Shown in pieces: positions 24,726-33,350 of a DNA stretch of 34,893 bases. Every line of letters starts with the position of its first letter. Positions within the stretch are counted from its first letter, which is position 1. The notes below the pieces were generated by a model. The model made no database searches. It saw only the letters and a list, made by a program, of their open reading frames with translations, and was not told where the DNA came from. Source of the stretch: Mongoliibacter sp. (GTDB lineage Bacteria; Bacteroidota; Bacteroidia; Cytophagales; Cyclobacteriaceae); the NCBI RefSeq assembly GCF_007692705.1, contig NZ_REBN01000169.1, positions 1 to 34,893 of the forward strand. The letters are read 5' to 3'. The translations under genes and the position numbers were made by a program.

Positions 24726-26981
24726 ATGGAGTACCTAAAAGGATTGAATCCCCCCCAAAGAGAAGCAGTAGAACATACAGATGGCCCGGTAATGATCATT
24801 GCTGGTGCAGGATCAGGTAAAACCCGTGTCCTCACTTTCAGAATTGCCCACCTCATACATGCCAAAGGCATAGATCCCTTCAATATTTTATCCCTGACTT
24901 TTACCAATAAGGCAGCGGCTGAGATGAAACATAGGATTGAACATCTGATTGGACTGGAAGCAAGAAATACCTGGATGGGAACTTTCCACTCTACCTTTGC
25001 CAAAATACTGCGCGTAGAAGCCGATAAACTGGGATATCCTTCCAATTTTTCGATTTATGATACAGATGACAGCAAATCCCTGATCCGAAGTATTGTCAAA
25101 GAGATGCGCTTGGATGATAAAGTATACAAAGCAAATACAGTCCTTTCCCGAATTTCCGGTGCCAAAAACAGACTCATTTCCTGGGAAACATACATGAATG
25201 ACCCTTATATCAAGGCTGATGACGAGACTGCGATGAAACCTAGAATGGGTGAAATTTATAAAAACTACCAGAAAAGACTGTTCAGATCAGGAGCCATGGA
25301 TTTTGATGACCTGCTCTTCAATACTAACGTTTTATTCAGAGATCACCTTGACGTACTAAATAAATATCAGCAAAGGTTCAAGTATGTGATGGTGGATGAG
25401 TTTCAGGACACCAACCTTTCCCAGTATCTGATTACCAAAAAACTGGCAGCAGTACACCAAAACATCTGCGTAGTAGGTGATGACGCTCAGAGTATCTATG
25501 CTTTTCGTGGCGCTGATATCCAAAACATACTGAATTTTGAAAAAGATTATCCAGATCTTTTTGTAGTCAAACTGGAGCAAAACTACCGCTCCACCAAGAA
25601 TATTGTGCAGGCAGCTAACAGCATCATTGCCAAAAACAAAGCCCAACTGAAAAAAGATATCTGGACTCAAAATCAGGAAGGTGACCTGATTGAGCTGATC
25701 AAAGCCAGCTCCGACAATGAGGAAGGCAGGATGGTTGCCACCACTATTTTTGAAGAAAAAAATAATAAAAAGCTCAACAACAGCGATTTTGCTATACTAT
25801 ACAGAACCAACTCACAATCGAGATCTTTAGAAGAGGCCCTAAGGAAATTGAGCATCACTTACAAAATTGTAGGTGGCCTGTCTTTTTACCAGAGGAAAGA
25901 AATCAAAGACCTGATGGCCTACATGAGATTTGTGGTCAACAGAGAGGATGAAGAAGCTTTTAAAAGAATCATCAATTACCCTAAGAGAGGCATAGGCGAC
26001 ACCTCTGTGGAGAAAATGATGGTAGCCGCTTATGAACATGATATTCCTCTATGGGAGGTTATAACAAATGCCGCAAGTTTTCTTCCAGGAAGGGCTGCCA
26101 ATGCAGTGGAAGACTTCAGCACTTTGATCAAAAGCTTTGCAATAGAGGTTGAGAGAAAAGATGCCTATGACGCAGCCAATTCCATTGCCAAACAATCGGG
26201 ACTCTTACGCGAACTCTATGAGGACAAGACCATAGAAGGTCTCAACCGCTATGAAAACGTACAGGAATTGCTAAATGCTATCAAGGAGTATGTGGATAAT
26301 CCTGAAAATGAAGATAAAAGTCTCGGCGCATTCCTTCAGGAAATCGCCTTACTTACGGACAATGATAGGGACAAGGATACTACCGATGCAGTCACATTAA
26401 TGACCATTCACTCGTCCAAGGGACTTGAATTCAAGCAGGTATTTGTAGTAGGGATGGAAGAAGACCTTTTCCCTTCTCAGATGATGATGCAAAGCAGAGA
26501 AGACCTGGAAGAGGAAAGGAGACTTTTTTATGTGGCTACAACTCGGGCAATGGAAAAGCTTTACATGTCCTATGCCTTGACACGGTACCGATACGGTAGG
26601 CTGCTGAATTGCGAACCCAGCCGATTCCTGGAAGAAGTAGATCCTTCTTGCATCAAAGTAAATAAAAGAATGACTACAGCCCTTTCAGGTGCTTTGAGAA
26701 ACGAATCGAGTGAAGGTAGAACAGGATTTGTAGGACTGAAAAGACCGAATGTCAGGCCTGCGACTACTGCCAAAGTACACACGCCAAGCCCTGACTTCAA
26801 GCCATCCAACACCAATGGTTTGACAGCGGGCATGAAAGTTGAGCATCCCAAGTTCGGATTTGGAATGGTAAACAAAATTGAAGTAGAAGGAATTAACAGA
26901 AAAGCCAGCATAGCTTTTGATAATTTTGGAGAAAAGACTTTATTACTTAGCTTTGCGAAGCTTCGAATAGTAGAAGAATAG
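24726..26981 (+). CDS. pcrA: UvrD/PcrA-type ATP-dependent DNA helicase
   Basis: A 751-residue superfamily 1A helicase with all motifs in order: Q-motif NPPQREAV, Walker A AGAGSGKT (26-33), TFTNKAAAEMKHR, Walker B VDEFQDTN, motif III GDDAQSIYAFRGA, motif IV QNYRST, motif V TLMTIHSSKGLEF, motif VI EERRLFYVATTRA. The last 50 residues (GMKVEHPKFGFGMVNKIE...) form the Tudor-like domain that in PcrA/UvrD contacts RNA polymerase. It unwinds DNA 3' to 5' in nucleotide excision and mismatch repair and clears replication-transcription conflicts. PcrA versus UvrD naming is a convention. Confidence 0.96.
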   Translation: MEYLKGLNPPQREAVEHTDGPVMIIAGAGSGKTRVLTFRIAHLIHAKGIDPFNILSLTFTNKAAAEMKHRIEHLIGLEARNTWMGTFHSTFAKILRVEADKLGYPSNFSIYDTDDSKSLIRSIVKEMRLDDKVYKANTVLSRISGAKNRLISWETYMNDPYIKADDETAMKPRMGEIYKNYQKRLFRSGAMDFDDLLFNTNVLFRDHLDVLNKYQQRFKYVMVDEFQDTNLSQYLITKKLAAVHQNICVVGDDAQSIYAFRGADIQNILNFEKDYPDLFVVKLEQNYRSTKNIVQAANSIIAKNKAQLKKDIWTQNQEGDLIELIKASSDNEEGRMVATTIFEEKNNKKLNNSDFAILYRTNSQSRSLEEALRKLSITYKIVGGLSFYQRKEIKDLMAYMRFVVNREDEEAFKRIINYPKRGIGDTSVEKMMVAAYEHDIPLWEVITNAASFLPGRAANAVEDFSTLIKSFAIEVERKDAYDAANSIAKQSGLLRELYEDKTIEGLNRYENVQELLNAIKEYVDNPENEDKSLGAFLQEIALLTDNDRDKDTTDAVTLMTIHSSKGLEFKQVFVVGMEEDLFPSQMMMQSREDLEEERRLFYVATTRAMEKLYMSYALTRYRYGRLLNCEPSRFLEEVDPSCIKVNKRMTTALSGALRNESSEGRTGFVGLKRPNVRPATTAKVHTPSPDFKPSNTNGLTAGMKVEHPKFGFGMVNKIEVEGINRKASIAFDNFGEKTLLLSFAKLRIVEE

Positions 26982-27036
26982 GTCTAATCCCATTTTTATT
27001 TTTAAATTTCGATAGGCCGAGAAAAAGAAATACCCC

Positions 27037-27705
27037 ATGGAGAATACAGAAAGCAATAACTATTCAGTCACTTTGAAAGAATATGGCAAAAATATCCAGA
27101 GACTGGCAATACATATCTCTGAGATAGAAGACAAAGAGAAACGCACCCAGAGTGTATATACTTTGGTAGAATTGGTCAAACAACTCCAGCCTCAGATGAA
27201 AGCAGAGAATGACCAAAAAATCTGGGATGACCTGCATATCATGTCAGGGTTCAAGCTGGATGTAGATGGACCTTATCCAAAACCAGCAGAAGATGTCCTG
27301 GTTAGGAAACCAAAAATTGTGGGATATCCACAAGGTGAGGTAAGGTTTAAGCATTACGGGCGTAATATTGAAAAACTGATCGAAAAAGCAATAGAAATAG
27401 AAAATGATGAAGAGCAGGAAGCTGCCATCATCTATATTGGCCAATTGATGAGGAGTTTTCATTCTACCTGGAACAGGGATAATTTCGACGATCAGATTAT
27501 TTTGGATGACATCAAAACCCTCTCCAAAAACAAGTTGCATATCGACTTGGAAAAAGTGAAGGAAATGGGACTTTTTGAAACCAATACAAGAAGGGATTTC
27601 AAACTACCTTCAGAACCTGAAAGTACTTCTTCCAACAACAATAGAAGAAAATACGGAAATAACGACAGAAGAAGAAACGGCGGCCACTCCAAAAAACGTA
27701 GATAA
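27037..27705 (+). CDS. DUF4290 family protein
   Basis: A 222-residue protein of a Bacteroidota-specific family that I recognise as DUF4290; biochemical function is not known to me. It has two similar halves around K-x-Y-G-K/R-N-I-x-x-L (residues 10-20 and about 105-115), each followed by an acidic helix, suggesting an internal duplication of a helical unit. The last 25 residues are a low-complexity Asn/Arg/Lys tail. Its TAA is directly followed by the murA ATG (TAAATG), so the two are translationally coupled. The position suggests a link to early peptidoglycan synthesis, but that is inference. Confidence 0.85.
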   Translation: MENTESNNYSVTLKEYGKNIQRLAIHISEIEDKEKRTQSVYTLVELVKQLQPQMKAENDQKIWDDLHIMSGFKLDVDGPYPKPAEDVLVRKPKIVGYPQGEVRFKHYGRNIEKLIEKAIEIENDEEQEAAIIYIGQLMRSFHSTWNRDNFDDQIILDDIKTLSKNKLHIDLEKVKEMGLFETNTRRDFKLPSEPESTSSNNNRRKYGNNDRRRNGGHSKKRR

Positions 27706-29010
27706 ATGTCATCATTCAGAGTAAAAGGAGGCTTAAAGCTCAAGGGAGAAATCATCCCACAGGGAGCAAAAAACGAAGCCTTGCAGATTCTTTGTGCAGT
27801 GCTTTTGACTGCAGAAAAAGTTACCATCAATAAAATCCCCAATATCCGTGATGTCAACAAACTCATCGATCTTTTGGCAGATATGGGCGTCAAAGTTGAA
27901 AAACTTGGTCCAGAATCCTATTCCTTTCAGGCAGATGAGGTGAACTTACAATACTTGGACACCAATGATTTTTTGAACAAAGCCTCTGCATTGAGAGGTT
28001 CCGTAATGATACTAGGTCCACTATTGGCAAGATTTGGTACGGGTAGACTTTCCAAGCCAGGGGGTGATAAGATTGGACGCAGAAGAATGGATACCCACTT
28101 TACAGGTTTTCAGAAACTGGGAGCAGAATTCAGGTACGACAAGAAAAAAGAAATTTACCATATAGACGGTAAAAACCTAAAAGGAGCATATATGCTTCTT
28201 GATGAGGCTTCCGTCACGGGTACAGCCAATATAGTCATGGCGGCAGCGATGGCAGAAGGCAAAACCACCATTTATAATGCGGCCTGCGAACCTTACCTTC
28301 AACAGCTGTGCGATATGCTGAATAGGATGGGGGCAAAAATCACGGGCATTGGATCTAACTTACTGAATATTGAAGGTGTCAAAAAATTGAAAGGAACAGA
28401 ACACACCCTGTTGCCTGATATGATTGAAATCGGATCATTTATTGGCCTTGCAGCCATGACCCAATCTGAAATCACCATCAAGGACGCACAAATACACAGG
28501 CTTGGAGTTATTCCCGAAACATTCAGAAGAATGGGGATTAAGCTGGAATTCAGAGGAGATGATATATTTATTCCTGCTCAAAAGCATTATGAAATCGAGA
28601 CCTTTATAGACGGGTCCATTTTGACCATTGCAGATGCCATTTGGCCGGGTTTTACTCCTGATTTATTGAGTATTGTTCTGGTTACTGCTACGCAAGCAAA
28701 AGGAACTGTATTGGTTCACCAGAAAATGTTCGAAAGCCGTTTGTTCTTCGTCGATAAACTGATTGATATGGGGGCCCAGATTATACTGTGTGACCCACAT
28801 AGGGCGACAGTAATTGGCCTCGACAGGAAATATTCCCTGAGAGGAATTAGGATGACTTCCCCTGACATAAGGGCTGGAGTCTCCTTGCTTATAGCGGCAA
28901 TGTCTGCTGAGGGGACCTCCGTAATAGACAATATAGAACAGATAGATCGGGGATATCAACACATCGATGAACGTTTGAATGCCTTGGGAGCACAGATAGA
29001 AAGGATATAA
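27706..29010 (+). CDS. murA: UDP-N-acetylglucosamine 1-carboxyvinyltransferase (Cys-to-Asp active site)
   Basis: A 434-residue enolpyruvyl transferase that adds PEP to UDP-GlcNAc, the first committed step of peptidoglycan synthesis. The N-terminal QGAKNEAL carries the conserved Lys22-Asn23 pair, and LRGSVMILGPLLARFG leads to the active-site loop. That loop reads PGGDKIGRRRMD: Asp121 (codon 28066-28068) replaces the Cys115 of E. coli, the residue alkylated by fosfomycin. Such Asp variants are catalytically active and fosfomycin-insensitive in other bacteria. The C-terminal MTSPDIRAGVSLLIAAM and I-D-R-G-Y-x-x-I-D-E-R blocks are normal. Followed by a strong terminator. Confidence 0.97.
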   Translation: MSSFRVKGGLKLKGEIIPQGAKNEALQILCAVLLTAEKVTINKIPNIRDVNKLIDLLADMGVKVEKLGPESYSFQADEVNLQYLDTNDFLNKASALRGSVMILGPLLARFGTGRLSKPGGDKIGRRRMDTHFTGFQKLGAEFRYDKKKEIYHIDGKNLKGAYMLLDEASVTGTANIVMAAAMAEGKTTIYNAACEPYLQQLCDMLNRMGAKITGIGSNLLNIEGVKKLKGTEHTLLPDMIEIGSFIGLAAMTQSEITIKDAQIHRLGVIPETFRRMGIKLEFRGDDIFIPAQKHYEIETFIDGSILTIADAIWPGFTPDLLSIVLVTATQAKGTVLVHQKMFESRLFFVDKLIDMGAQIILCDPHRATVIGLDRKYSLRGIRMTSPDIRAGVSLLIAAMSAEGTSVIDNIEQIDRGYQHIDERLNALGAQIERI

Positions 29011-29027
29011 AACTTATATATAAGTAG

Positions 29028-29062
29028 GACCTATCAGGATTTAACTGGTAGGTCTTTTTTTT
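29028..29062 (+). terminator. Rho-independent terminator after murA
   Basis: GACCTATCAG (29028-29037) pairs with CTGGTAGGTC (29045-29054) over ten base pairs (one G-U) around a seven-base loop, followed by eight T residues. It ends the DUF4290-murA transcript 17 bases past the stop. Confidence 0.9.
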
Positions 29063-29085
29063 ATCTTTAAATTAGTTTTTGGAAT

Positions 29086-30048
29086 ATGATAGTAAGAAGA
29101 AACCTTAAGCTGAAGATGATTCTCCATTACACATGGAGACAGCTCACCTATTATTTGGTTTTGTCTACTTCCATAGTCATCTTACATGAGATTTTTGAAA
29201 TCGTGATTTTTAACATTCCAAGCTACACAATAGCTGCCCTAGGTACTGCTTTGGCTATTTTTCTTGGTTTTAAGAATGACCATGCATACGATAGATGGTG
29301 GGAGGCCAGAAAAATATGGGGCTTAATGGTCAATTATAGCCGTGCTTGGGCTAGACAAGCGACTACATTAGTAATGACACCGGATGGAGGGGAACCTGAG
29401 GAAATCAGAGCTTTCCAGAAAACTTTGGTCTACAGACATATTGCATTTGTCAATGCGCTTAGGGTTTTTCTGAGAAAAAAAAATTTATACAATAAAACTC
29501 AAAGTGAAATGTTTGAAGAGGACAATACCTATAGAGATACCATACCATTTTTGAGTGAAGAGGAATACAAAACATTTTGCACACAGGATAACCCTCCTAA
29601 TTTTTTACTTCAGCGTCAGGGAGAGGATTTAAAAACAGCCTTTCAAAAAGGCTGGATCAGTGACTACCGCTTTGTAAAAATGGAAGAAACTTTGGTAGAC
29701 TTCAATGACATCCAAGGCATGAGTGAGCGCATTAAAAACACCCCACTTCCGAGGCAGTACACGTTTTTCTCAAGAATTTTTGTATTAATACATTGCACTT
29801 TGTTGCCCATGGTTTTTATAAGTGAGTTGGGTTGGAAAACAATTCCAATCGCATTGGCGGTGTCTTTTGTGTTTTTAGCTTTGGACCTTATAGGTGAGCG
29901 CACAGAAGATCCATTCGAAAACAGACTAGAAGATACTCCTATGTCCTCTCTTAGTGTGACTATAGAAACCAACCTAAAAGAACAACTCAAAGAGAGCAGT
30001 AAAAATTTCCCTGAAAAATATCATCCAGAAAATGGGATTGTTTTTTGA
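29086..30048 (+). CDS. Bestrophin-family membrane channel protein
   Basis: A 320-residue protein of the bacterial bestrophin group. Signatures are LGTALAIFLGFKNDHAYDRWWEARKIWGLMVNYSRAWARQ near residues 62-102, typical of the family, and the C-terminal LPMVFISELGW...FVFLALDLIGERTEDPFE segment, where the ExxEDPF motif lies. There are four main hydrophobic segments. Bacterial homologues form pentameric ion channels in the inner membrane, some cation-selective. The ATG at 29086 is 24 bases past the murA terminator, so it likely has its own promoter or depends on read-through. Confidence 0.88.
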   Translation: MIVRRNLKLKMILHYTWRQLTYYLVLSTSIVILHEIFEIVIFNIPSYTIAALGTALAIFLGFKNDHAYDRWWEARKIWGLMVNYSRAWARQATTLVMTPDGGEPEEIRAFQKTLVYRHIAFVNALRVFLRKKNLYNKTQSEMFEEDNTYRDTIPFLSEEEYKTFCTQDNPPNFLLQRQGEDLKTAFQKGWISDYRFVKMEETLVDFNDIQGMSERIKNTPLPRQYTFFSRIFVLIHCTLLPMVFISELGWKTIPIALAVSFVFLALDLIGERTEDPFENRLEDTPMSSLSVTIETNLKEQLKESSKNFPEKYHPENGIVF

Positions 30049-30411
30049 TGTAGAAGTGAATATGAAAAGGCTTAACTTTAAGAATTACGATATCAGAATT
30101 ACGATTTACGACGCTGCCTAGAAGCCATACCTTCAAACTTACAACTCCTTACATAATCTATTATTACCTATCTATTAATAAGTGAAATAGATGAATAGTT
30201 TTCAACAAACCCAACCTTAAACTTTTAACATTTTTAACCTTTAACAAGGTGACTTTCATTCCATAATTCAGGAATGCCCACAGTTACACAAATCATCAGT
30301 TCGTCAGTTCAACTCCGACTCCATTCCTCACATTTTCATTCTCCTTTTCCTTTTACTCCAAAAGATTTCATAAATTCCTTCCAAAGTCAATAAGCTCAAA
30401 CCTAAGTAACT
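30049..30411. other. Spacer with short direct repeats and T/A-rich tracts
   Basis: No gene is supported in these 363 bases. AGAATTACGAT occurs twice (30081-30091 and 30095-30105, period 14), running into TTACGATTTAC (30099-30109), a word shared with the leuD/citramalate-synthase spacer. Around 30222-30246 the words CTTTTAAC, TTTTTAAC and CTTTAAC recur. From about 30310 the sequence is pyrimidine-rich. No clear promoter for the dehydratase gene is seen. Confidence 0.45.
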
Positions 30412-32130
30412 ATGAAAGACAAAAAACTACGTAGCCAGGAATGGTATGGTAGAAAGGGAAAAGACGGTTTTATTTATCGCTCTTGGATGAAAAACCAAGG
30501 TTTACCCCACCACCTTTTTGAAGGAGAAAAACCTGTAATCGGCATCTGCAATACCTATTCTGAACTTACTCCCTGCAATGCGCACTTTCGGGATTTGGCT
30601 GAAGCAGTCAAACGTGGCGTGTGGGAAGCAGGAGGATTCCCTTTGGAATTTCCTGTGATGTCATTGGGAGAATGCTCCATCAAACCCACAGCAATGCTCT
30701 TCCGAAATCTTGCCAGTATGGATGTGGAAGAAAGTATACGTGCCAATCCCATGGACGGTGTTATCCTGATGTGTGGCTGTGACAAGACCACCCCTTCTCT
30801 GGTCATGGGTGCAGCTTCAGTAGACCTCCCCAGCCTGGTTCTCTCAGGAGGCCCAATGTTGGTAGGAAGGTTCAAGGGTAAAAAGATTGGAACTTCGGAT
30901 GTATGGCGTTTTGCCGAAGAATTCAAAATGGGAAAAATGAGCCAGGAAGAATTCATAGAAGCCGAAGCTGCCATGTCAAGATCCGTTGGACACTGTGCAC
31001 CTATGGGCACCGCTTCCACTATGGCAGCCATGGTAGAATCATTGGGGCTGGCACTCCCGGACAATGCCACGATACCCGCAGCAGACTCAAGAAGGAAAGT
31101 GATGGCCCATATGGCAGGCATACGTATCGTGGAAATGGTCAAAGAAGACCTAAAAATGAGTCAAATTCTTACTCGGGAAGCCTTTGAAAACTCCATTATG
31201 GTCAATGCAGCTTTGGGTGGTTCCACAAACTTCATCCTACACTTAACTGCGATTGCCAGACGTGTAGGGGTACCCCTCGAATTAGAAGATTTTGATCATT
31301 TTTCCTCTAAAATCCCTCTAATTGCTAATGTGCAACCCTCAGGTGAACATTGGGTAGAGGATCTCTTTTATGCCGGTGGGTTACCATCCGTTATGAAAGA
31401 AATACAAAAGCACCTGCACCGAGATTCAATCACGGTAAATGGAAAAACCATAGGAGATAACATTAAAGATGCAGAATGCTATGACCGCAACCTTATTGGA
31501 ACACTGGAAAAGCCCATCAAGCCAGATTCTGGCATTACTGTACTCAAAGGTAACCTCTGTCCTAATGGTGCGGTAATCAAACCCTCAGCGGCAAGCCCTC
31601 ATTTATTACAACATACTGGAAAAGCTGTGGTTTTTGAAGATATAGATGACTACAAAGCCAAAATTGACAATGACGCACTTGAAGTAGACGAAAATTCCAT
31701 TCTAGTTCTCAAAAATGTAGGACCAAAAGGATATCCTGGGATGCCTGAAGTAGGCAATATGGGCCTGCCTAAAAAGCTTTTAGACAAAGGAATCAAGGAT
31801 ATGGTCAGAATCTCAGATGGAAGAATGAGTGGAACGGGTTATGGCACAGTAGTCTTACATGTATCCCCCGAATCTGCCATAGGTGGGCCTTTGGCATTTG
31901 TAAAAAACGGAGACGAGATTGCTTTGGATGTTCCCAACAGAACGCTTAACCTCTTGATTTCACAGGAAGAAATGGAGAAAAGAAAAGCAGCCTTCAAGCC
32001 AACCAACCTTCCTTATGAAAGAGGTTATGTCAATCTTTTTCTGGATAAAGTCAATCAAGCCCATGATGGAGTAGATTTCGATTTCCTACAAGGGTCATCA
32101 GGATCTGAGGTCAAAAGAGATTCGCACTAA
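30412..32130 (+). CDS. IlvD/Edd-family sugar-acid dehydratase
   Basis: A 572-residue Fe-S dehydratase paralogous to IlvD. Cluster cysteines fall at Cys55 (ELTPCNAH), Cys123 (MCGCDKTTPS) and Cys195 (GHCAPMGTASTM). The CGCDKTTPS and HCAPMGTAS forms, with the N-terminal SQEWYGRKGKDGFIYRSW, mark the sugar-acid branch (L-arabinonate/D-xylonate/L-fuconate-type dehydratases), not biosynthetic IlvD, which is present at 12255-13931. It would dehydrate an aldonic acid to a 2-keto-3-deoxy acid. The next gene, six bases on, is an SDR dehydrogenase, which fits a non-phosphorylative sugar oxidation pathway. Exact substrate unknown. Confidence 0.88.
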   Translation: MKDKKLRSQEWYGRKGKDGFIYRSWMKNQGLPHHLFEGEKPVIGICNTYSELTPCNAHFRDLAEAVKRGVWEAGGFPLEFPVMSLGECSIKPTAMLFRNLASMDVEESIRANPMDGVILMCGCDKTTPSLVMGAASVDLPSLVLSGGPMLVGRFKGKKIGTSDVWRFAEEFKMGKMSQEEFIEAEAAMSRSVGHCAPMGTASTMAAMVESLGLALPDNATIPAADSRRKVMAHMAGIRIVEMVKEDLKMSQILTREAFENSIMVNAALGGSTNFILHLTAIARRVGVPLELEDFDHFSSKIPLIANVQPSGEHWVEDLFYAGGLPSVMKEIQKHLHRDSITVNGKTIGDNIKDAECYDRNLIGTLEKPIKPDSGITVLKGNLCPNGAVIKPSAASPHLLQHTGKAVVFEDIDDYKAKIDNDALEVDENSILVLKNVGPKGYPGMPEVGNMGLPKKLLDKGIKDMVRISDGRMSGTGYGTVVLHVSPESAIGGPLAFVKNGDEIALDVPNRTLNLLISQEEMEKRKAAFKPTNLPYERGYVNLFLDKVNQAHDGVDFDFLQGSSGSEVKRDSH

Positions 32131-32136
32131 GTAAAA

Positions 32137-32895
32137 ATGAAGAAGCAAAAAGTAGCCATCATCACGGGTGCTGGCCAAGGTATCGGTTTTGAAATTGCAC
32201 GTAAGCTAGCCTCAAAAGGACATCATATCATTTTAAATGATATTGAGGAGAGTCTGACAAAAGAGGCTGTGAATGAGCTAATAACTTTCAGTCAGGGTAA
32301 AATACTCGGTGTATCTGGTGATTCCGCCGAACATTCCTGCATTGAGAGGATGGTAAATCTGGCTGTAAGTGAGTTTGGACAACTTGATATTGCCATTGCC
32401 AATGCGGGGATCACGCTATATGGGGATTTTTTGGAATACAGCCAGGAGGATTTCTTTGAGGTAGTACGCGTTAATATGGGAGGAACATTCTTCTTGGCGC
32501 AGGCAGCTGCCAATGTGATGAAAAACCAGGATTCGGGTGGTTCTCTCCTTTTTACCTCTTCTGTCACGGCACATCAAGCACACAAAAATCTCGCCGCCTA
32601 TGGTATGACCAAAGCCGCTATAGAAATGTTGGCCAAAAATCTGGTCATTGAACTCTCTGGGTTTGGAATCACTGTAAATAGCATTGCGCCTGGTGCTACA
32701 ATAACCAAAAGAACAGCCCAGGATGAATCTTACGAAGAAACCTGGTCCGAAATCACTCCAATGGGCAGACCTGCTAATGTGCTGGATATCGCACATGCGG
32801 CAGCTTTTCTGGTTTCCGAAGAAGCAAGACACATCACCGGCCAAAATTTGGTTATTGATGGAGGTTGGACATCTATCAGCCCATCGCCGTACTAA
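32137..32895 (+). CDS. SDR-family NAD(P)-dependent dehydrogenase
   Basis: A 252-residue classical short-chain dehydrogenase. The cofactor loop TGAGQGIG is at 10-17, Asn-Ala-Gly at 89-91, Asn113, catalytic Ser142, Tyr155 and Lys159 (YGMTK), and the C-terminal GQNLVIDGGW. Annotated relatives are 3-oxoacyl-ACP reductases or sugar 1-dehydrogenases. Pairing with the sugar-acid dehydratase six bases upstream favours a sugar or deoxy-sugar-acid dehydrogenase. Asp at the end of the second strand (LND, residue 35) suggests NAD preference. Confidence 0.9.
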   Translation: MKKQKVAIITGAGQGIGFEIARKLASKGHHIILNDIEESLTKEAVNELITFSQGKILGVSGDSAEHSCIERMVNLAVSEFGQLDIAIANAGITLYGDFLEYSQEDFFEVVRVNMGGTFFLAQAAANVMKNQDSGGSLLFTSSVTAHQAHKNLAAYGMTKAAIEMLAKNLVIELSGFGITVNSIAPGATITKRTAQDESYEETWSEITPMGRPANVLDIAHAAAFLVSEEARHITGQNLVIDGGWTSISPSPY

Positions 32896-32906
32896 AATCA
32901 TCTCAA

Positions 32907-33350
32907 ATGAAGCCATTTCTTGAAGATTTCTTCCAATACAATGAAAGCAGCAATGACAAGCTCATTTTGCTTCTGCAAAAACATGGAAACAAGCTTTCTA
33001 AAAATTGTCTCCGGGTTTTTTCCCATATACTCAATGCCCAGGATATCTGGAACAAGCGAATTTTGGGAATATCTCAGCATTACGGAATATGGGAAATACA
33101 TCCTTCGGAAAGCATGAATACGATTAACCGAAGTCTACATCAAAACACCCTAGATATCCTAGAAAAATCAGACTTGAACCAAATCATTTCATATAAAACC
33201 ACCAAAGGATTGGACTTCAGTGATGCCGTTCAGGATATCCTGATTCACATGGTCAATCACAGCACATACCATAGGGGACAAGTAACCATGATGTTAAGAG
33301 AAGAAGTTGATGAAGCTTTTGCAACGGATTATATCTTTCGAAAAAGATGA
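32907..33350 (+). CDS. DinB-like four-helix metalloprotein
   Basis: A 147-residue protein from the ATG at 32907 (a TTG at 32865 lies inside the SDR gene and would add residues unlike the family). The pattern of His39 in an early helix (FSHILNAQDIWNKRI) and HMVNHSTYHRGQ at 113-124 is the metal-binding His triad of the DinB/YfiT superfamily; His39, His117 and His121 are the likely ligands. Members include thiol-dependent transferases, but most are uncharacterised. It starts 11 bases after the SDR stop and overlaps the next gene (ATGA), so it may be part of the same operon. Confidence 0.82.
   Translation: MKPFLEDFFQYNESSNDKLILLLQKHGNKLSKNCLRVFSHILNAQDIWNKRILGISQHYGIWEIHPSESMNTINRSLHQNTLDILEKSDLNQIISYKTTKGLDFSDAVQDILIHMVNHSTYHRGQVTMMLREEVDEAFATDYIFRKR

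Noticed and set aside
24605-25045. 146-codon open frame on the minus strand reaching into the helicase upstream spacer
   Set aside because: Mostly antisense to the helicase N-terminus and its part in the spacer shows no family or start signal, so I treat it as a shadow.
30555-31142. 195-codon open frame on the minus strand
   Set aside because: Antisense to the sugar-acid dehydratase; its length follows from codon bias of the real gene and the product resembles nothing.
32865-32906. TTG start extending the DinB-like gene
   Set aside because: The extension is encoded within the SDR gene and the ATG at 32907 fits the family N-terminus.
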